DNA from: Mortierella alpina
Taxonomy: Eukaryota > Mortierellomycota > Mortierellomycetes > Mortierellales > Mortierellaceae
Reading direction: 5' to 3'
Assembly (NCBI GenBank): GCA_029449245.1
Contig: JANATF010000005.1
Span: 1,054,001 to 1,118,000 of the forward strand
Length of the DNA: 64,000 nucleotides
This document shows, one piece after another, positions 21,801 through 32,740 of the stretch. Every line of letters starts with the position of its first letter. Within the stretch, counting starts at the first letter, position 1. The position numbers were made by a program, and so were the translations under genes. Under the pieces are notes generated by a model. That model searched no databases. It was not told where the DNA came from and saw only the letters and a list, made by a program, of their open reading frames with translations.

Positions 21801-24800
21801 CCAACCATGACAGGGTTTTTGATGGCAGATCCATACCCATCGGCAGGTACTCGACACTTCGATAGCAGCGACTCGGAACAAGGACCTGCGTCTACGATCA
21901 CCCAGTCAGACTCACAGGAAGACCTCGGCGGCAGTGAGACAAAGCATCGGAGGTCGGGGAGTGCAAGCAGTTCAAAAAAGTACAAGGCACCACCGCCACC
22001 GATCCCGACCGATCTAGCGAATATCGGTGCTGATGTGAACAGAGACGTCGGTAATGGGATGATGCCAACGACCCCGATGACTCCGACCACGCCCCCAGGA
22101 GTTCGCCCTGGGCGTTCATTGGACACCGTGGTGGATCGCCAATTTATTGAGATGGCCAACCAGATGTACGACGATCATATTGTTCCCCCACATGTCTTAC
22201 AGAACATCGCCTCCGCAGGTTCAGTGGACCACAGGGCATCAGTATCGCCATCGCTGACGACGCGCATGCATCAGCCTTTACCATCATCATTACCTCCAGC
22301 TCCGCAAACACCTACCCCTCCGGCACCTGTGTTCCGTAACGATACACCGCAGGCGACTACCGCAGGGCAACAGCAGCAGGAACTGGACTCACTGTCGCAG
22401 TGCGGAGTGTCGCCTCCGACAAAGAGTCCGCACAGAGCTCGCGAGTCCTTTGAATCCAGGATAGCACAAACCGGCCCGCCCAATGCAAGCTCAAGTCAGA
22501 ATGTGACTGGTGGCCCGGGACCATCAACCCCACCATCACCTGTGTCGACAGTATCGCCGACCATCGCCTCTGCAGCTACGTTGCCTCGACCGCTGACACC
22601 AGCTTGGTACGAGACCAAAACGAACTTTGCCTCGACAAACGATGTGCTTAGCCATTACAATGCCGTTATGCGGGGAGGAAACCATCAACTACAACAACAG
22701 CAGGAGCTGCAGAATCAGTATCAATATCATCAGGCGGGGCAAGGGATTGCTAACGAGGAATATCATCAGCAAAACGCGATAGGCCCTTTGGATAAGGTCT
22801 CCATGACCCAGAGACCAAGCGTCACGCAACATTTACCTCCGATCCACCCAATGCAAATGCTCACAATCCATCCACAGCAGCATCCGGCTGCACGGCCGCA
22901 GCAGTTGAATCAACATCAGAACCAAGGTCAGATGAGTCGACAGGACTATGCGCAACCGCGAATGGGATCTGCGGACAGCTTTGGAGTTATCCGGAACCCG
23001 TCATCCCAACGTAAGGAAGACACAAGCAGGTCGTCACTCCAGAATATGCATCCGAATGAGCAGCAGCAGCAAAGAACACAGCAGCAGCAGCAACTCCCCG
23101 ACATTGACCGTCACTCGTTCATGATGCCCTCCGAAAGTATATCTGCATACACCACTTGGACCGGAGATCTATCGGATGTCACCAACACCTCAGGAGAAGT
23201 CTCTGTCGGCGCATTCTTGGATCGCAAGCAAGCCTCGACAACACACTACCAACGACGGAAGAGTGCCGAGAAACCTACCTCATCCTCGTTGTCGGCTAGC
23301 ACAAACAGTGGCGGTCACTCCAGTCAAGGTCAGCCACGCAGCGATGAGCGGGGGAATACGCAAGACGTCCGAAAAAGTCAAACCAGTGCCTATTCTATGG
23401 GTTCGTCCTTTGGCGCAGGATCCTCATCAAGGCAGTCGGGTGGGGCCTACTCTAATTACTCTAACAATTCAGGATTCGGCTCTGGTCCCGTGGTTGTCTC
23501 GGCCTCGTTGTCGTCTGATGGGCACTCGAGCGGCGCCAACAACACCATTAGCGACAGTGGCGGTGCTGGTACGATAACAGCAGGTCTTCCAAGTAGGCGT
23601 CACAGCGGCCCTCACAAGAGACGTACTAGTGGCGGTGGGCATGGGACAACTGTGAGGGGCGCTATGGATGATGCATCTGAGTATGAGACGACGGACTCAC
23701 GCCCAAACACTATGCGTTTAAGCGCTTTTGGATCGAATGATCATGGCCACCATGCCCCTCTCGTCGATCACAGAGCTGGTGATCAGAGCCGGGAGACTTC
23801 AACCACGGATAAAGCGTTTTATCTTGATGATGTTGACGCCCAGACTTCCCACGAGCGAGAGCGGAGGATACAGCAGGAGTGGATGGATCGCCGTGCGGCT
23901 GTCAAAAAGGACTCCAGGAACCGACTGGAGCAGCTTCATAGACAGCAGCAGGAGCTGGAAGAGCACGAGCGACATCTTTTGGAGCAATTGCATCAGCTTC
24001 GCACTGAGGAAGGCCAGCGTCCACAAGAGTTGGAGGAGCCTTACAGACTGAACAGTGTATACTTCAAGTCGTCAGCAGAGCTTCTCAACCAGCTGGGCCC
24101 TCATCCACCATCGCCTCCTTCTATGGCGCAAGCATCGTCATCCCAGGAATATCCGTCCTCCAAGACAGAGTCTGTCAGCCTGTCCGCCTCTGAGTCACCC
24201 GCACCAGCCACATCTCTTTGTGAATCCTCGACGATTACTACCGCCATCACTGCCTCATCGTCGCCTTCCCAGCATCCTGCCGTGGCCTTGACTTCCGCCT
24301 CAACTCCTGCGTTCAACGCGACCAGCAGACCCTATAACTTCGCTTCTGCTCAACCTTCTTCATATCATCAAAGCCAAGAGGCGGAGCGTTCATTCAAAAG
24401 TCCCAGGGACAATAATGACAGCGCTGAAGATGCCAACTCATTGATACAGTCGTCGTCATCATACGCCCAGCATCATCAAATCCAAAGTCTGCGCCAGCGG
24501 TCTTCACCAATGCAAGAGCAGCAGCCGATGAATCCTTCCTTACTTCATTACGACTCGTTGGATTCAATTGCTACCGTGCGGGCGGTTCATCAGCCGCACC
24601 CGTACTCGACCTCGTCCCCACCACTATCGCGATCAGCCTTGTCCTCCCCCACCTCCTCATCGCCATCGATGCATCGGCCCCTGTATTCGCCATACCAACA
24701 CCAGCAACAACAGCAATCACAGCAGTTTAATGGCCATCCAACACAGTCGTCTCAGTACCCGTCAAGTATGCAGGGCTATCCACAACATCGGATCGCGACG

Positions 24801-25022
24801 CCCGAGGATAGAGAGAGAGCCTCGCCAATCGGAGGCAGTGTTGGGTCGGATACCAATGAGTATCGTGGTAACACCGTCGCAAGTAGAACCATGAGCCCGG
24901 TACAAAGGACTAGTAGCCGATTGACGAACGTGACGAACGCCGAGTCGGAATATCAGTGGGAAAGTGCGGAATTGAATCACCATCATTGGGAGATGATGGA
25001 GACACCGCCAAAAAGTCAATGA
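18829..25022 (+). CDS. Seven-transmembrane receptor-like protein with a giant disordered tail
   Basis: The coding exons are 18829..18847, 19013..19074 and 19503..25022, encoding 1,866 residues. Phase is kept at both junctions. The second intron has a branch-like GACTAAC near 19353 with no AG until the acceptor at 19501-19502. Hydrophobic spans lie at about 12-37, 51-75, 149-178, 197-220, 231-252, 274-301 and 318-340, giving a 7TM bundle. The loop between spans 2 and 3 (about 73 residues) carries three N-glycosylation sequons (NES, NIT, NIT). That fits an outside N-terminus and an inside tail, as in GPCRs. From about 343 on the protein is Ser/Pro/Gln-rich and disordered, with poly-Gln stretches and one predicted coiled coil near 1472-1540 (RLEQLHRQQQELEEHERHLL). 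No known ligand class is recognised. An A23 run follows the gene at 25178-25200. Confidence 0.8.
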
Positions 25023-25177
25023 AAAGTCGAACAAAAGAAAAGAACAAGCATGACGCTTTTGCCATTCATAACTTAGTATACCCTACTCTTCCTCTCCTTC
25101 TTCCTATCTATCTTTATCTCTAGCCCTTGCTACCGACGACATTCTCTAATCCCCATGCCCCCTGAGACGACCTAACG

Positions 25178-25200
25178 AAAAAAAAAAAAAAAAAAAAAAA
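25178..25200 (+). repeat. A23 homopolymer in the 3' flank of the 7TM gene
   Basis: An uninterrupted A run about 155 nt after the stop codon. It could be part of the 3' UTR. The gene has introns, so it is not a processed retrocopy. Confidence 0.85.
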
Positions 25201-25494
25201 GGAGCTCTATTCAAACGCGTTTGTGAGACCAAAAACTGCAACACCATCATGAACTAAGAGAAATTGCCTCCTGTTACACCTGTGGCGCACACTGTCTGGG
25301 TGATGATCCATTGCGAACGTGTGTAGGAGAAAAAGGAGAAAATAGTTTATTCAGCTGTGTTTTGCATTAGCACACAACTGCAAAGCAACTTGATTTTTGG
25401 CAAGAGTGGAACATAAAAGCCTAGGGGGGTTTGGCTGCGCGGGTACCAATTTCAACAGAATACATTTAGAGTATTTTCAGCACTCTCGAAAATG

Positions 25495-27145
25495 CTATGA
25501 TCGAGCAGCTTCTGTTGCATGTCTCTTGTTCAACGATGAACGCAACACTGCTGGACTATTGTAGCAGGTCCTGTTTACAATTTCATCTTTCATGCAATCA
25601 TAGAGCGCAAGAGTATAGCCAAAGAGAGTTTCGGCATCCTCCCTCATTTCCTGGGCGCCACCCCCGATTCTGAAGTCTCTCAAAACTTCCTTTGTTCGGT
25701 AGATCAGGGTGTCGTCGGCTTTCAGCGTGCACTCCACGAACCTCCACTTGAATGCATCGGTTACAATGCCGAATGACTTGAGGCACGTGGAGGGTCGCTC
25801 TTCATCATCGTCATCCGCCCTAGCCCGCGTCCGTTTTGTTTGGTGAAGTGCTACATCGAGCTGCACCATATTTTGGGCTAGACCTTGCACATGATCGTCC
25901 CTCTTCACCTCGGTGACTCCAAGAACTTGTCTTTGGTGAATGCGATCCAATACGACAAAGTCCACCGGTCCGTGGCCACGTCTGCCGCTCAGTTGCTGTT
26001 GCTGTGCGAGAAACATGTCCGCAAGGTACGACTGTATGGCTCCAACCATGAATGCGTCGACAATCGTGTTTCTTGTAAACTCGCTTGAACTGGGGCCAAA
26101 AATGTACGCCCCGTTCCTCCGAGAGCACTCTTTGACAATCTCATCCAGCATCAGCTTCTCGTTGTCGTCCATCGGTCTGCGTTTGATATCAAATGATGGG
26201 AGAAACTCAGGACCGCCTCCAACGCCGTACTGATTCATCATTTCTTTCCATCTGTACGTCGAGAAGCTCCTGGCTGGGCTATCCACTGATATAACGAGAT
26301 TTCTCCAGTCCTTTTCCTTGGCCTGCTCTAAACAAGAACGAAGCACGACGTCGTCGGCCAGCCAGGTAGGTTTTGGACTCCCAGGTGGGTGTGCGAATAT
26401 TTGTATATAGTCTTCACCGCCACACTGTTCGAAATGATGAAGCAGCGTTCGTAGTTGATCAATAGTCGCCAGTTTTGTGTCAGTCGAATATGTGCAAACC
26501 ACCTCTTTTCCTCCTTTTTTGATAATTCCTAGCGCTAGAAAGACAACGAAGGTAAAACAGGGTTAACAATCACTTCACCGTTAGTGAGGTCATTATGCAG
26601 CATGTCGACCCATTCAGGCTAACATATGGAGGTATTCCCCAGCTCGGCATTCAACTGTGTCAAGTCCGACAGCTTCTTGCGTAATGCAGCGATCTCTGGG
26701 CTTTGGATATCTACATTGAAAGGGGCAGTGAGTGAGAGAATGCGAGAAGTAAGTTCGTCTACCATTTTTAGGCTGCTGTACAATTGGGCCAAAAGGATGG
26801 GCAATTACCTGCTTGTGATGAGGGCAAGGGTAGCTGGACGACGACGTGGATCGTGTTCTCTGGGAGCTCGTTGAGAAAGACCTTGGACAGCTTGCTGGTC
26901 GCCTTGAGCCTCTTCGTTGAGATTTTGTCCAATACGATAGGCTGGTCGTCGTCGTCATCAGGAATTAGCACTTGCCACAGAGTGAGCTCATCAGCAGCAA
27001 CGTCGTCAAGGCGGGGAGTCTTGTTGGTCTTGATGAGATTCTTGAGGGCATCAACTGACTTGGAAGGTTCAATCTCGACTGAGAACGCGTTGGCTTCGCC
27101 ATCAGCAAGGCAGAACAGGGTCAAAGTGTTGTTGTGGGTGGCCAT
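25495..27145 (-). CDS. Crinkler (CRN)-family effector-like protein
   Basis: Three coding exons, 27145..26809, 26710..26624 and 26534..25495, give 487 residues with all phases open. The N-terminus (about 1-112) matches the ubiquitin-like Crinkler header: LFCLADGEANAFSVEIE, KNLIKTNKTP, DDVAADELTLWQVLIP and ENTIHVVVQLP. A short helical linker is followed by a large C-terminal domain beginning near GIIKKGGKEVV. That domain carries a PD-(D/E)XK-like pattern: D333 (PVDFVVLD), E350-V-K352 (GVTEVKRDD) and Gln residues in QGLAQNMVQ. This suggests a nuclease-type fold. There is no classical signal peptide, as is common in fungal CRNs. Known CRNs act in host nuclei or in competition between organisms; the role here is unknown. 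Nothing looks broken. Confidence 0.85.
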
Positions 27146-28823
27146 GTTGTGGAGCCTTAATTGGAAAAGTTAGGGCAAAAAAGAGAGGGCGAGAAAGAGA
27201 AGTGTGAAGACAGATGGAAAGGAATGAAGGAGGAAAAGCAGATGGATCTGAGGAAGAGTGTGAGAAAGTAGTGGCAACGGTAATGGAGAAGGCGCGTGGG
27301 GAAAGAAGGTTGTTCCATTCATGTTTTCGTGGTTGACTGTGCTGATTTATATCTCGTGTTTCTCTGGCGGCTCGCGCAGCAAAAGCGGTAGCTGCCCAGT
27401 CATCCTCAGTCCATCCTTTTATTCGACTCTTGCGTTGACACGTCGTTTCCTCAGTACAAGTCGTATTTCACGATCTTTTTTGGCGATCAATCCTGATTCC
27501 TGAAGACGTCTGCGTACTGTTCACACCGATGCAGGTACTTACTGTAGAGGATCACACTGGCCTTCTATTGCTCCAGCGGTGGTCTTCAAGGCTCCGCGTT
27601 TCAGGTTAACTCGAGATACTCAACAGTTTCGGTTTGTTTGGAGATTCCTCGGACGACCGTCCTGTTGCTCGGCATGTTCTCCTTGTTGTCCGCAAAGATT
27701 CTTTTTGCGGCTGTAGATTTGGATATGTTGAGCCTTTGGGAAGCTTAGCGTGTTGAAATAACCTCCTTCATGAGGGCTATTGTAGACTTGATGGTGGAAG
27801 AAGGTGTGGGCTTCATTTTTGGTGGACAAGGAAAGGAGGATAAAGATGGAGGAAATCGTTGGCACAGCAAAAAATTCATAGCTCAATGGTGTGCGACGCA
27901 CAACCTGTTTGAGCGTTTTTCAGCACTGTTGGTGAATGGCAAAATGCTCCTGTGAATTTTGAAGTGGTTCGAAGATATATTCAAGCAGCGACAGATGGAA
28001 AAGGAGACTCTGTAACTCAGGTTACTATTGTAACAAAACTTCATCGGCCTAAAACCCAGCTTCAGGAAGAGCCGATGTCGAATGATATAAGAGCAACGTC
28101 GCTATGAACGCGTGGCAGCCACATTGCCCGCAGTGACCCACGGGATTGTCAACAACAGCAATATTGATGAAAATGCAAAGATGGAGAGCAGGCAAGAAAA
28201 CAGTCGAAAGGAGCCATCGCTCATGGATTCAACTCTAATGAAAACCCCCACTCCAAAGAATGGACAGAAGAAAAGACGGTGGCAAACAAGAGGAAATCTG
28301 AGAGCAGACGCTGTCGTTGGCACGCTAGACCATTTATTGTTTGCACACCTTCACAGATCCAAAAACGCTCGGTAATCAGGCCGGGAGTGAGCCTATCTGC
28401 GACATGCAGCGCGGCGCACTGAGCACAACATCATGAGCGTAAAAATGCGCCGGTTGGCGAACCATTCCTTCCAAAATGTAATAGATGGCTATTGTTATTG
28501 TTTTGTTTGGCAGTGCAGAGGTGGCAGTGTTTATAGGCCAACTCCATGCAGACCCGATCCAAAAGATGAATCACTTAATTATCACAACTACCTTTGGGCC
28601 TTTTATAACAGCGCTGGATCTGCACAGGAGATATCGGGAGCGGACATCAATGAGTGAGATATTGATGGCGCTATGGTACCTATGCTGATGTATCCTATAC
28701 CTTCGTTCCGCGGGGCCTATGGACAGGATTGATGGGCAGAACAACTGAGCTGCAATGCAACAAAAGTACCACTACCAACAGTTGGACTGCAACCGACCAA
28801 ACTAGACATTTGTTGACGACGAT
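27146..28823. other. Intergenic, no gene recognised
   Basis: The first 200-300 nt are the purine-rich promoter side of the CRN gene. The remainder has only short frames on both strands (e.g. 28112-28375 plus, 28102-28323 minus) with no domain or splice support. Confidence 0.5.
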
Positions 28824-28964
28824 TTAGCGAGAGGGTTGAACGAAAGGACCAGTAGCGGTTGCCGAGGTAGCCGGGGTAGCCTTCTCAGTATCCACGATGG
28901 TCAATCGAATCTGAATCTCTGGGGAGCAGTGGCAACGCAGTTTTGGAGTACAGCCGCACTGCAT
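28824..28964 (-). CDS. Possible short Cys-containing ORF or gene remnant
   Basis: A 46-codon frame with ATG at 28964 starts MQCGCTPKLRCHCSPEIQIR and continues LTIVDTEKATPA before a Ser/Thr/Ala tail. The strand-like IQIRLTIVDTE segment and the C-G-C / C-H-C pair look more like real protein than random sequence. There is no signal peptide, and an in-frame stop lies just upstream of the ATG. It may be the last exon of a decayed gene, since a CCCCAG acceptor lies before the segment, or a genuine micropeptide. I cannot assign a family. Confidence 0.25.
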   Translation of the reverse strand: MQCGCTPKLRCHCSPEIQIRLTIVDTEKATPATSATATGPFVQPSR

Positions 28965-29397
28965 CACTGCATGCCCTCAATGCTGTAGTAGTGCCAACTC
29001 ACACACTTTGCTACCCCTCGCCCCGTTCTTACCCTGCCATGCGTCTCGTTGTTTTATGAGGTATGCGGTCGACTCTTGTGTTGTATACACACTTACTCCT
29101 CTTGTCTATGCTTTGTTATTCCCTTTTCTTCCCAGCACGCGCTCATTCCTCCTCATTACCTTCCTTCATTACATTCTCGCAACTGACCTGTGCATTCCTC
29201 TCCCTCACACTCTTGAGTAGTTTGTGAATTTGTATTTGCCCTGTTTATGAGGAGCAGCTAGAAAGGAGCTGTTGTTCAGGAACACTGATACCCCCACTAG
29301 TATAGTTTTCACACTACCATATTTGTATTCTTGCATTCCCCGTACCTTCTACTCACTCCTCTTCAACAACCGTTCTCTTGCATACCTATTATCAGTC

Positions 29398-31239
29398 ATG
29401 GAGCGGCCATCCCTATCGCGTATCATTGCACCCACCATGCAGCCACCTCGACCGAGGCCGCCCACTTCCCCCCCTAATCCTCCGCCCCGCTCTACCTTCA
29501 GTCCACCCCCGACATCCGCAGCTCCACGCCCCACAACCGCAGCCCCTCCTCCACCTCCACCTCCTCCTCCTCCAGTCACCACAACGACGACAAAATCATC
29601 CGTTATAAGAACCCTACCCCCAGTAAAAACATCTACCCTCGGCCTCGGCAATGCCCGTAGCGTGGGCGACAGTGGAGGCGATGGTATAGGAGGCGGAGCC
29701 ATTGCGGGGATGGCTGTTGGCGTGCTTGCAGTCCTGATCGGGTCCATCGTTGGAGGGTTTCTGTTGCTGAAGCAGCGGAAGAAGCGTCTGATGCACGTAG
29801 GCAAAAACAACCGCAAGAACAGTGGATACCCAGAGTTTGACCCCCATCGCCATTCCATATCTGACCATCACAGCAGACGCAGATACGATCGTGGCGACAC
29901 TGGAGTCGGGTATGACGGGGCTGGCTACAACGGGGACGAGTCACTACCGTCATCATCAGCTCGTACAAGAAGAGCTGAGGCCACCATTGGCATCTATGAT
30001 GAAAAGAGTTTCCATGCAGCCAAGGCTGGAGTAGGTGGTCCAAGGTTATTGCCAGCGTCGACCGGAAGCACATCTAGTCTTGGCAGGGACGCATCGGGAC
30101 CTGGAGACCAGTATTCACAATACAACCCTGGTAGATATGTCGGCACAGGACGCCGCACAGGTGGCGGTGGTGAGGGTGGGTACTATCCGCCTTTTGCTCC
30201 TGGCGCTCCAGGGATGCTAAAAGACATGCCCGGCGAACACAGGAACAGTCGCACGCATAGTGTTGTGTTGGATTCGCAACAGCTTGAGCGCGAGCGGGAG
30301 TTGGACCTGCAGCAACAGGCGCGCATGTTGAGCATGGCCGATGCCGAGAACCAGTTGCGTCCGATGTCTGGGGCAGTCCTCAAGAATCCACCAGGCGGTT
30401 CGTACAACCAGCACTCCCAGTACTCTCAGAAGCAACCACCGACCCAGCAGTACTACTACGACGACGGCTATGGCAACTATGGTGAATACGATGGCGAATA
30501 CGATAGGCAGTACGGCGAGTATGATGACGGCTATTATAACGCGCAATGGGGTCCAGGTCCTCAAGACACTGCATACGGCATGGCACCTAATTCTCAGCAA
30601 CCTCAGAACCCTTACGGTTCACAGAATCCTTACCCCAAGGCTGAGGGATACACACGGCAACAACAGCAGCAGGGGCCATCACCGTCGCCGCGAAGAAGTC
30701 GCGACAATGTTACAGCGACATGGCAGGATGTGGGCCAGGCTTCTCTAGAGCAGGGACTGACGATTGCAGCCATGTCAAATGCCTCTGCGGTCTCTGGATC
30801 CGAATCGATGGTTCATTCTCCCACGACAGTGGGGACCTCACCTGTGGATGAAGTCATGCCTAGTATGGGAACAGAGTTTGTTATGAATCGTAAAGAGCTG
30901 CTTCAGCAGCAACTTCACCAGCAGCAGCTCTATCAACAGCAGCAACAGCAAATCTACAACATTAGCGGACAAATCGACGTCGGCGATGATGCTGAAGGAA
31001 AAGAAGAGTATCGTTTAAGTGTACATGGCGATGGCAAGAAATCAAGTGTCAACAATGATGGTGGTAAGGAGGAGTATCGACTGAGCCAGCATGGCAATGG
31101 CTATCAAGTCCCCGGAAGACCCACTCCAGCAGCAGGAGAAGTGGTTGCGACCGATGTCAGGGCTACAGCGGAATCGAGAGTAGAAGCCACACCACCTCCG
31201 CTACCGATTCTGACCAAGCCCAAAAAAGGCTTTTCATAG
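29398..31239 (+). CDS. Proline-rich single-span membrane protein
   Basis: Single exon, 613 residues. Residues 15-60 are Pro-rich (including a run of ten prolines), then a Thr/Ser stretch. One membrane span lies at about 99-124 (GAIAGMAVGVLAVLIGSIVG) followed by a basic stop-transfer KQRKKR. The rest is a long cytoplasmic tail rich in Tyr/Gly/Gln (repeated GEYD and YGEYD units) and Gln runs, with a duplicated KEEYRLS-x-HG motif near residues 535-570. The layout resembles fungal wall-stress sensors and mucin-like type I proteins, but no signal peptide is present from this ATG. The upstream in-frame extension is hydrophobic but has no ATG. A signal-bearing upstream exon is therefore possible. 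Function unknown. Confidence 0.7.
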   Translation: MERPSLSRIIAPTMQPPRPRPPTSPPNPPPRSTFSPPPTSAAPRPTTAAPPPPPPPPPPVTTTTTKSSVIRTLPPVKTSTLGLGNARSVGDSGGDGIGGGAIAGMAVGVLAVLIGSIVGGFLLLKQRKKRLMHVGKNNRKNSGYPEFDPHRHSISDHHSRRRYDRGDTGVGYDGAGYNGDESLPSSSARTRRAEATIGIYDEKSFHAAKAGVGGPRLLPASTGSTSSLGRDASGPGDQYSQYNPGRYVGTGRRTGGGGEGGYYPPFAPGAPGMLKDMPGEHRNSRTHSVVLDSQQLERERELDLQQQARMLSMADAENQLRPMSGAVLKNPPGGSYNQHSQYSQKQPPTQQYYYDDGYGNYGEYDGEYDRQYGEYDDGYYNAQWGPGPQDTAYGMAPNSQQPQNPYGSQNPYPKAEGYTRQQQQQGPSPSPRRSRDNVTATWQDVGQASLEQGLTIAAMSNASAVSGSESMVHSPTTVGTSPVDEVMPSMGTEFVMNRKELLQQQLHQQQLYQQQQQQIYNISGQIDVGDDAEGKEEYRLSVHGDGKKSSVNNDGGKEEYRLSQHGNGYQVPGRPTPAAGEVVATDVRATAESRVEATPPPLPILTKPKKGFS

Positions 31240-31369
31240 CATGCGTGGATAAATAATCCAATGAACCATGACATATTTCTCTTTCATGATATGAGTAGTT
31301 GAACAATGAATGACAAGGGCAACGTTCCCCTGCATTCCGTGCCGTCATTTGATGAATAGCTTTTTTTTT

Positions 31370-32530
31370 TTATTCGCCCTTTGAAAATTTCCCTGTTCGC
31401 ACTGACGATGACTTTACAGGCTGGCGAATCTTGACGCTGCTACCTCGCTCTATGACGTCCAGGATGCCCAGCGCCAGAGTCCCGCAGCCCACGCAGTAGA
31501 GCCGATTATTGTAGTTAACAGTCTGGCAATGAGGACAGACATAGTCTCTAGGTTTCGACAGCCGGAGATCGCTGCTCAGTGTGCTATTGCTGTTGCTGCT
31601 CCCTCGATCTGAATCTTCCTTGTTACTGCTACTACTTCTCCGAATCCGTCCCCCATGCTCCTCAGACACGATAGAATCTTCGAAACCATCGAACGCGACA
31701 GAAGCGCCTTGCGCTGGGGCAATTTCCTGTAATGTCCCAAATCCACATTCGAAGCACCGGTCCTTCGCGCCCAATGGAAATTTGTGATCAGGCACCTCAA
31801 TCCTTGCTTGGTACCGTGAAAGGCGATGTCCTTGTGAAGGTATCCGAGATGATGACTGCAATTTCGAACCAGACTTTTCCCGTTTTATCAGCACTTTGGA
31901 TTCCAAGCGGGATGCGATGTTATGTTCCGGGGGTCGGTGATTGTGGCTGCCGCACTGGGGGCATATAAAATCCCCCGGTTGGAATCCGGGTCGGTATCTC
32001 CTCTTGCGCGGCGCTCTGTTTTGGTCTGTCTGGTCCCCTTGAGATGCTGCAGTGGTATATGGATCAGTGGGATCGTTTGTAGAATTGGAGGACAGGGTAT
32101 TGAGTTTGGCAGAGATTTGCTTGTTGTGTTGGCTTTTGCGATGACCATCCAGGAATTGTAAGCGCTGCTTAAAGCTCAGTTCAGTCGTTGCGGAGAATTG
32201 TGGTGAGGTGTGGGATGTTGGTGTAGCGACTCTTGTGCTCGGTGGTGAAGTTTTGGCGGCATGTTCCGGTTTAGAGTGGCCCGCTTGATCGCTCCACAAG
32301 TGATCCTTCTGTCGAGAAGGGAGTGTGCTAAAGCGGCTCCTTGTCCGTGAAGGCTCACCGCTGAAGCGAGTTCTAGACTGGCGAGCAGGCTCTATTCTGT
32401 GGCCTGGTGTGAAAGCAGTGGCCATTCTTCTGCCAGCAAGGGCGAATCCCGTTGTCCTCAGAGTCATGCCTTGCGCTGAGGGTAGTCGGATGAGCCAATG
32501 GGTAAAGAGAAAGGCACAGCTTGAGCGCAT
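31370..32530 (-). CDS. Putative mitochondrial zinc-ribbon protein
   Basis: Single exon, 386 residues. The N-terminal 45 residues (MRSSCAFLFTHWLIRLPSAQ and onward) are basic, rich in Arg/Ser/Thr/Ala and free of acidic residues, as in mitochondrial presequences. Two Cys motifs follow: a C-terminal C332-x2-C335-x10-C346-x2-C349 (YVCPHCQTVNYNNRLYCVGC), matching RanBP2-type spacing, and an earlier split one, C190-x2-C193 then C259-x2-C262 with about 65 residues between the knuckles. Linkers are Ser-rich and disordered. I do not recognise the family; RNA or protein binding in mitochondria is inferred. The start is the ATG at 32530; the frame upstream offers only GTG. The gene is head-to-head with the Sel1-repeat gene, the start codons being 210 nt apart. 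Confidence 0.65.
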   Translation of the reverse strand: MRSSCAFLFTHWLIRLPSAQGMTLRTTGFALAGRRMATAFTPGHRIEPARQSRTRFSGEPSRTRSRFSTLPSRQKDHLWSDQAGHSKPEHAAKTSPPSTRVATPTSHTSPQFSATTELSFKQRLQFLDGHRKSQHNKQISAKLNTLSSNSTNDPTDPYTTAASQGDQTDQNRAPRKRRYRPGFQPGDFICPQCGSHNHRPPEHNIASRLESKVLIKREKSGSKLQSSSRIPSQGHRLSRYQARIEVPDHKFPLGAKDRCFECGFGTLQEIAPAQGASVAFDGFEDSIVSEEHGGRIRRSSSSNKEDSDRGSSNSNSTLSSDLRLSKPRDYVCPHCQTVNYNNRLYCVGCGTLALGILDVIERGSSVKIRQPVKSSSVRTGKFSKGE

Positions 32531-32740
32531 TTTTTGTTTATGAGACGTTGGCACTGAGCAGTCCCCTTCGATCCAAAATTCCCGGATATGGGCGAGGTGG
32601 GACCCACAGCACGTTCTGTCTCTTCACTTGTCTGCCCACCACCGCACCCTCTCTCTCAGGACGTACCGCATCTCGTCTGTGAGAAGCCATCCCACCTCTG
32701 CATTCCCTCGCGCTCTCTCTTTCTCTATCCCACTCTCGAC

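Noticed and set aside
25022-25200. 7TM gene as a processed retrocopy because of the A23 run
   Set aside because: The gene has two introns and no target-site duplication is visible.
29349-29858. 169-codon Gly/Val-rich frame opposite the proline-rich gene
   Set aside because: Antisense of proline codons; the plus-strand frame is longer and has a membrane span with a stop-transfer signal.
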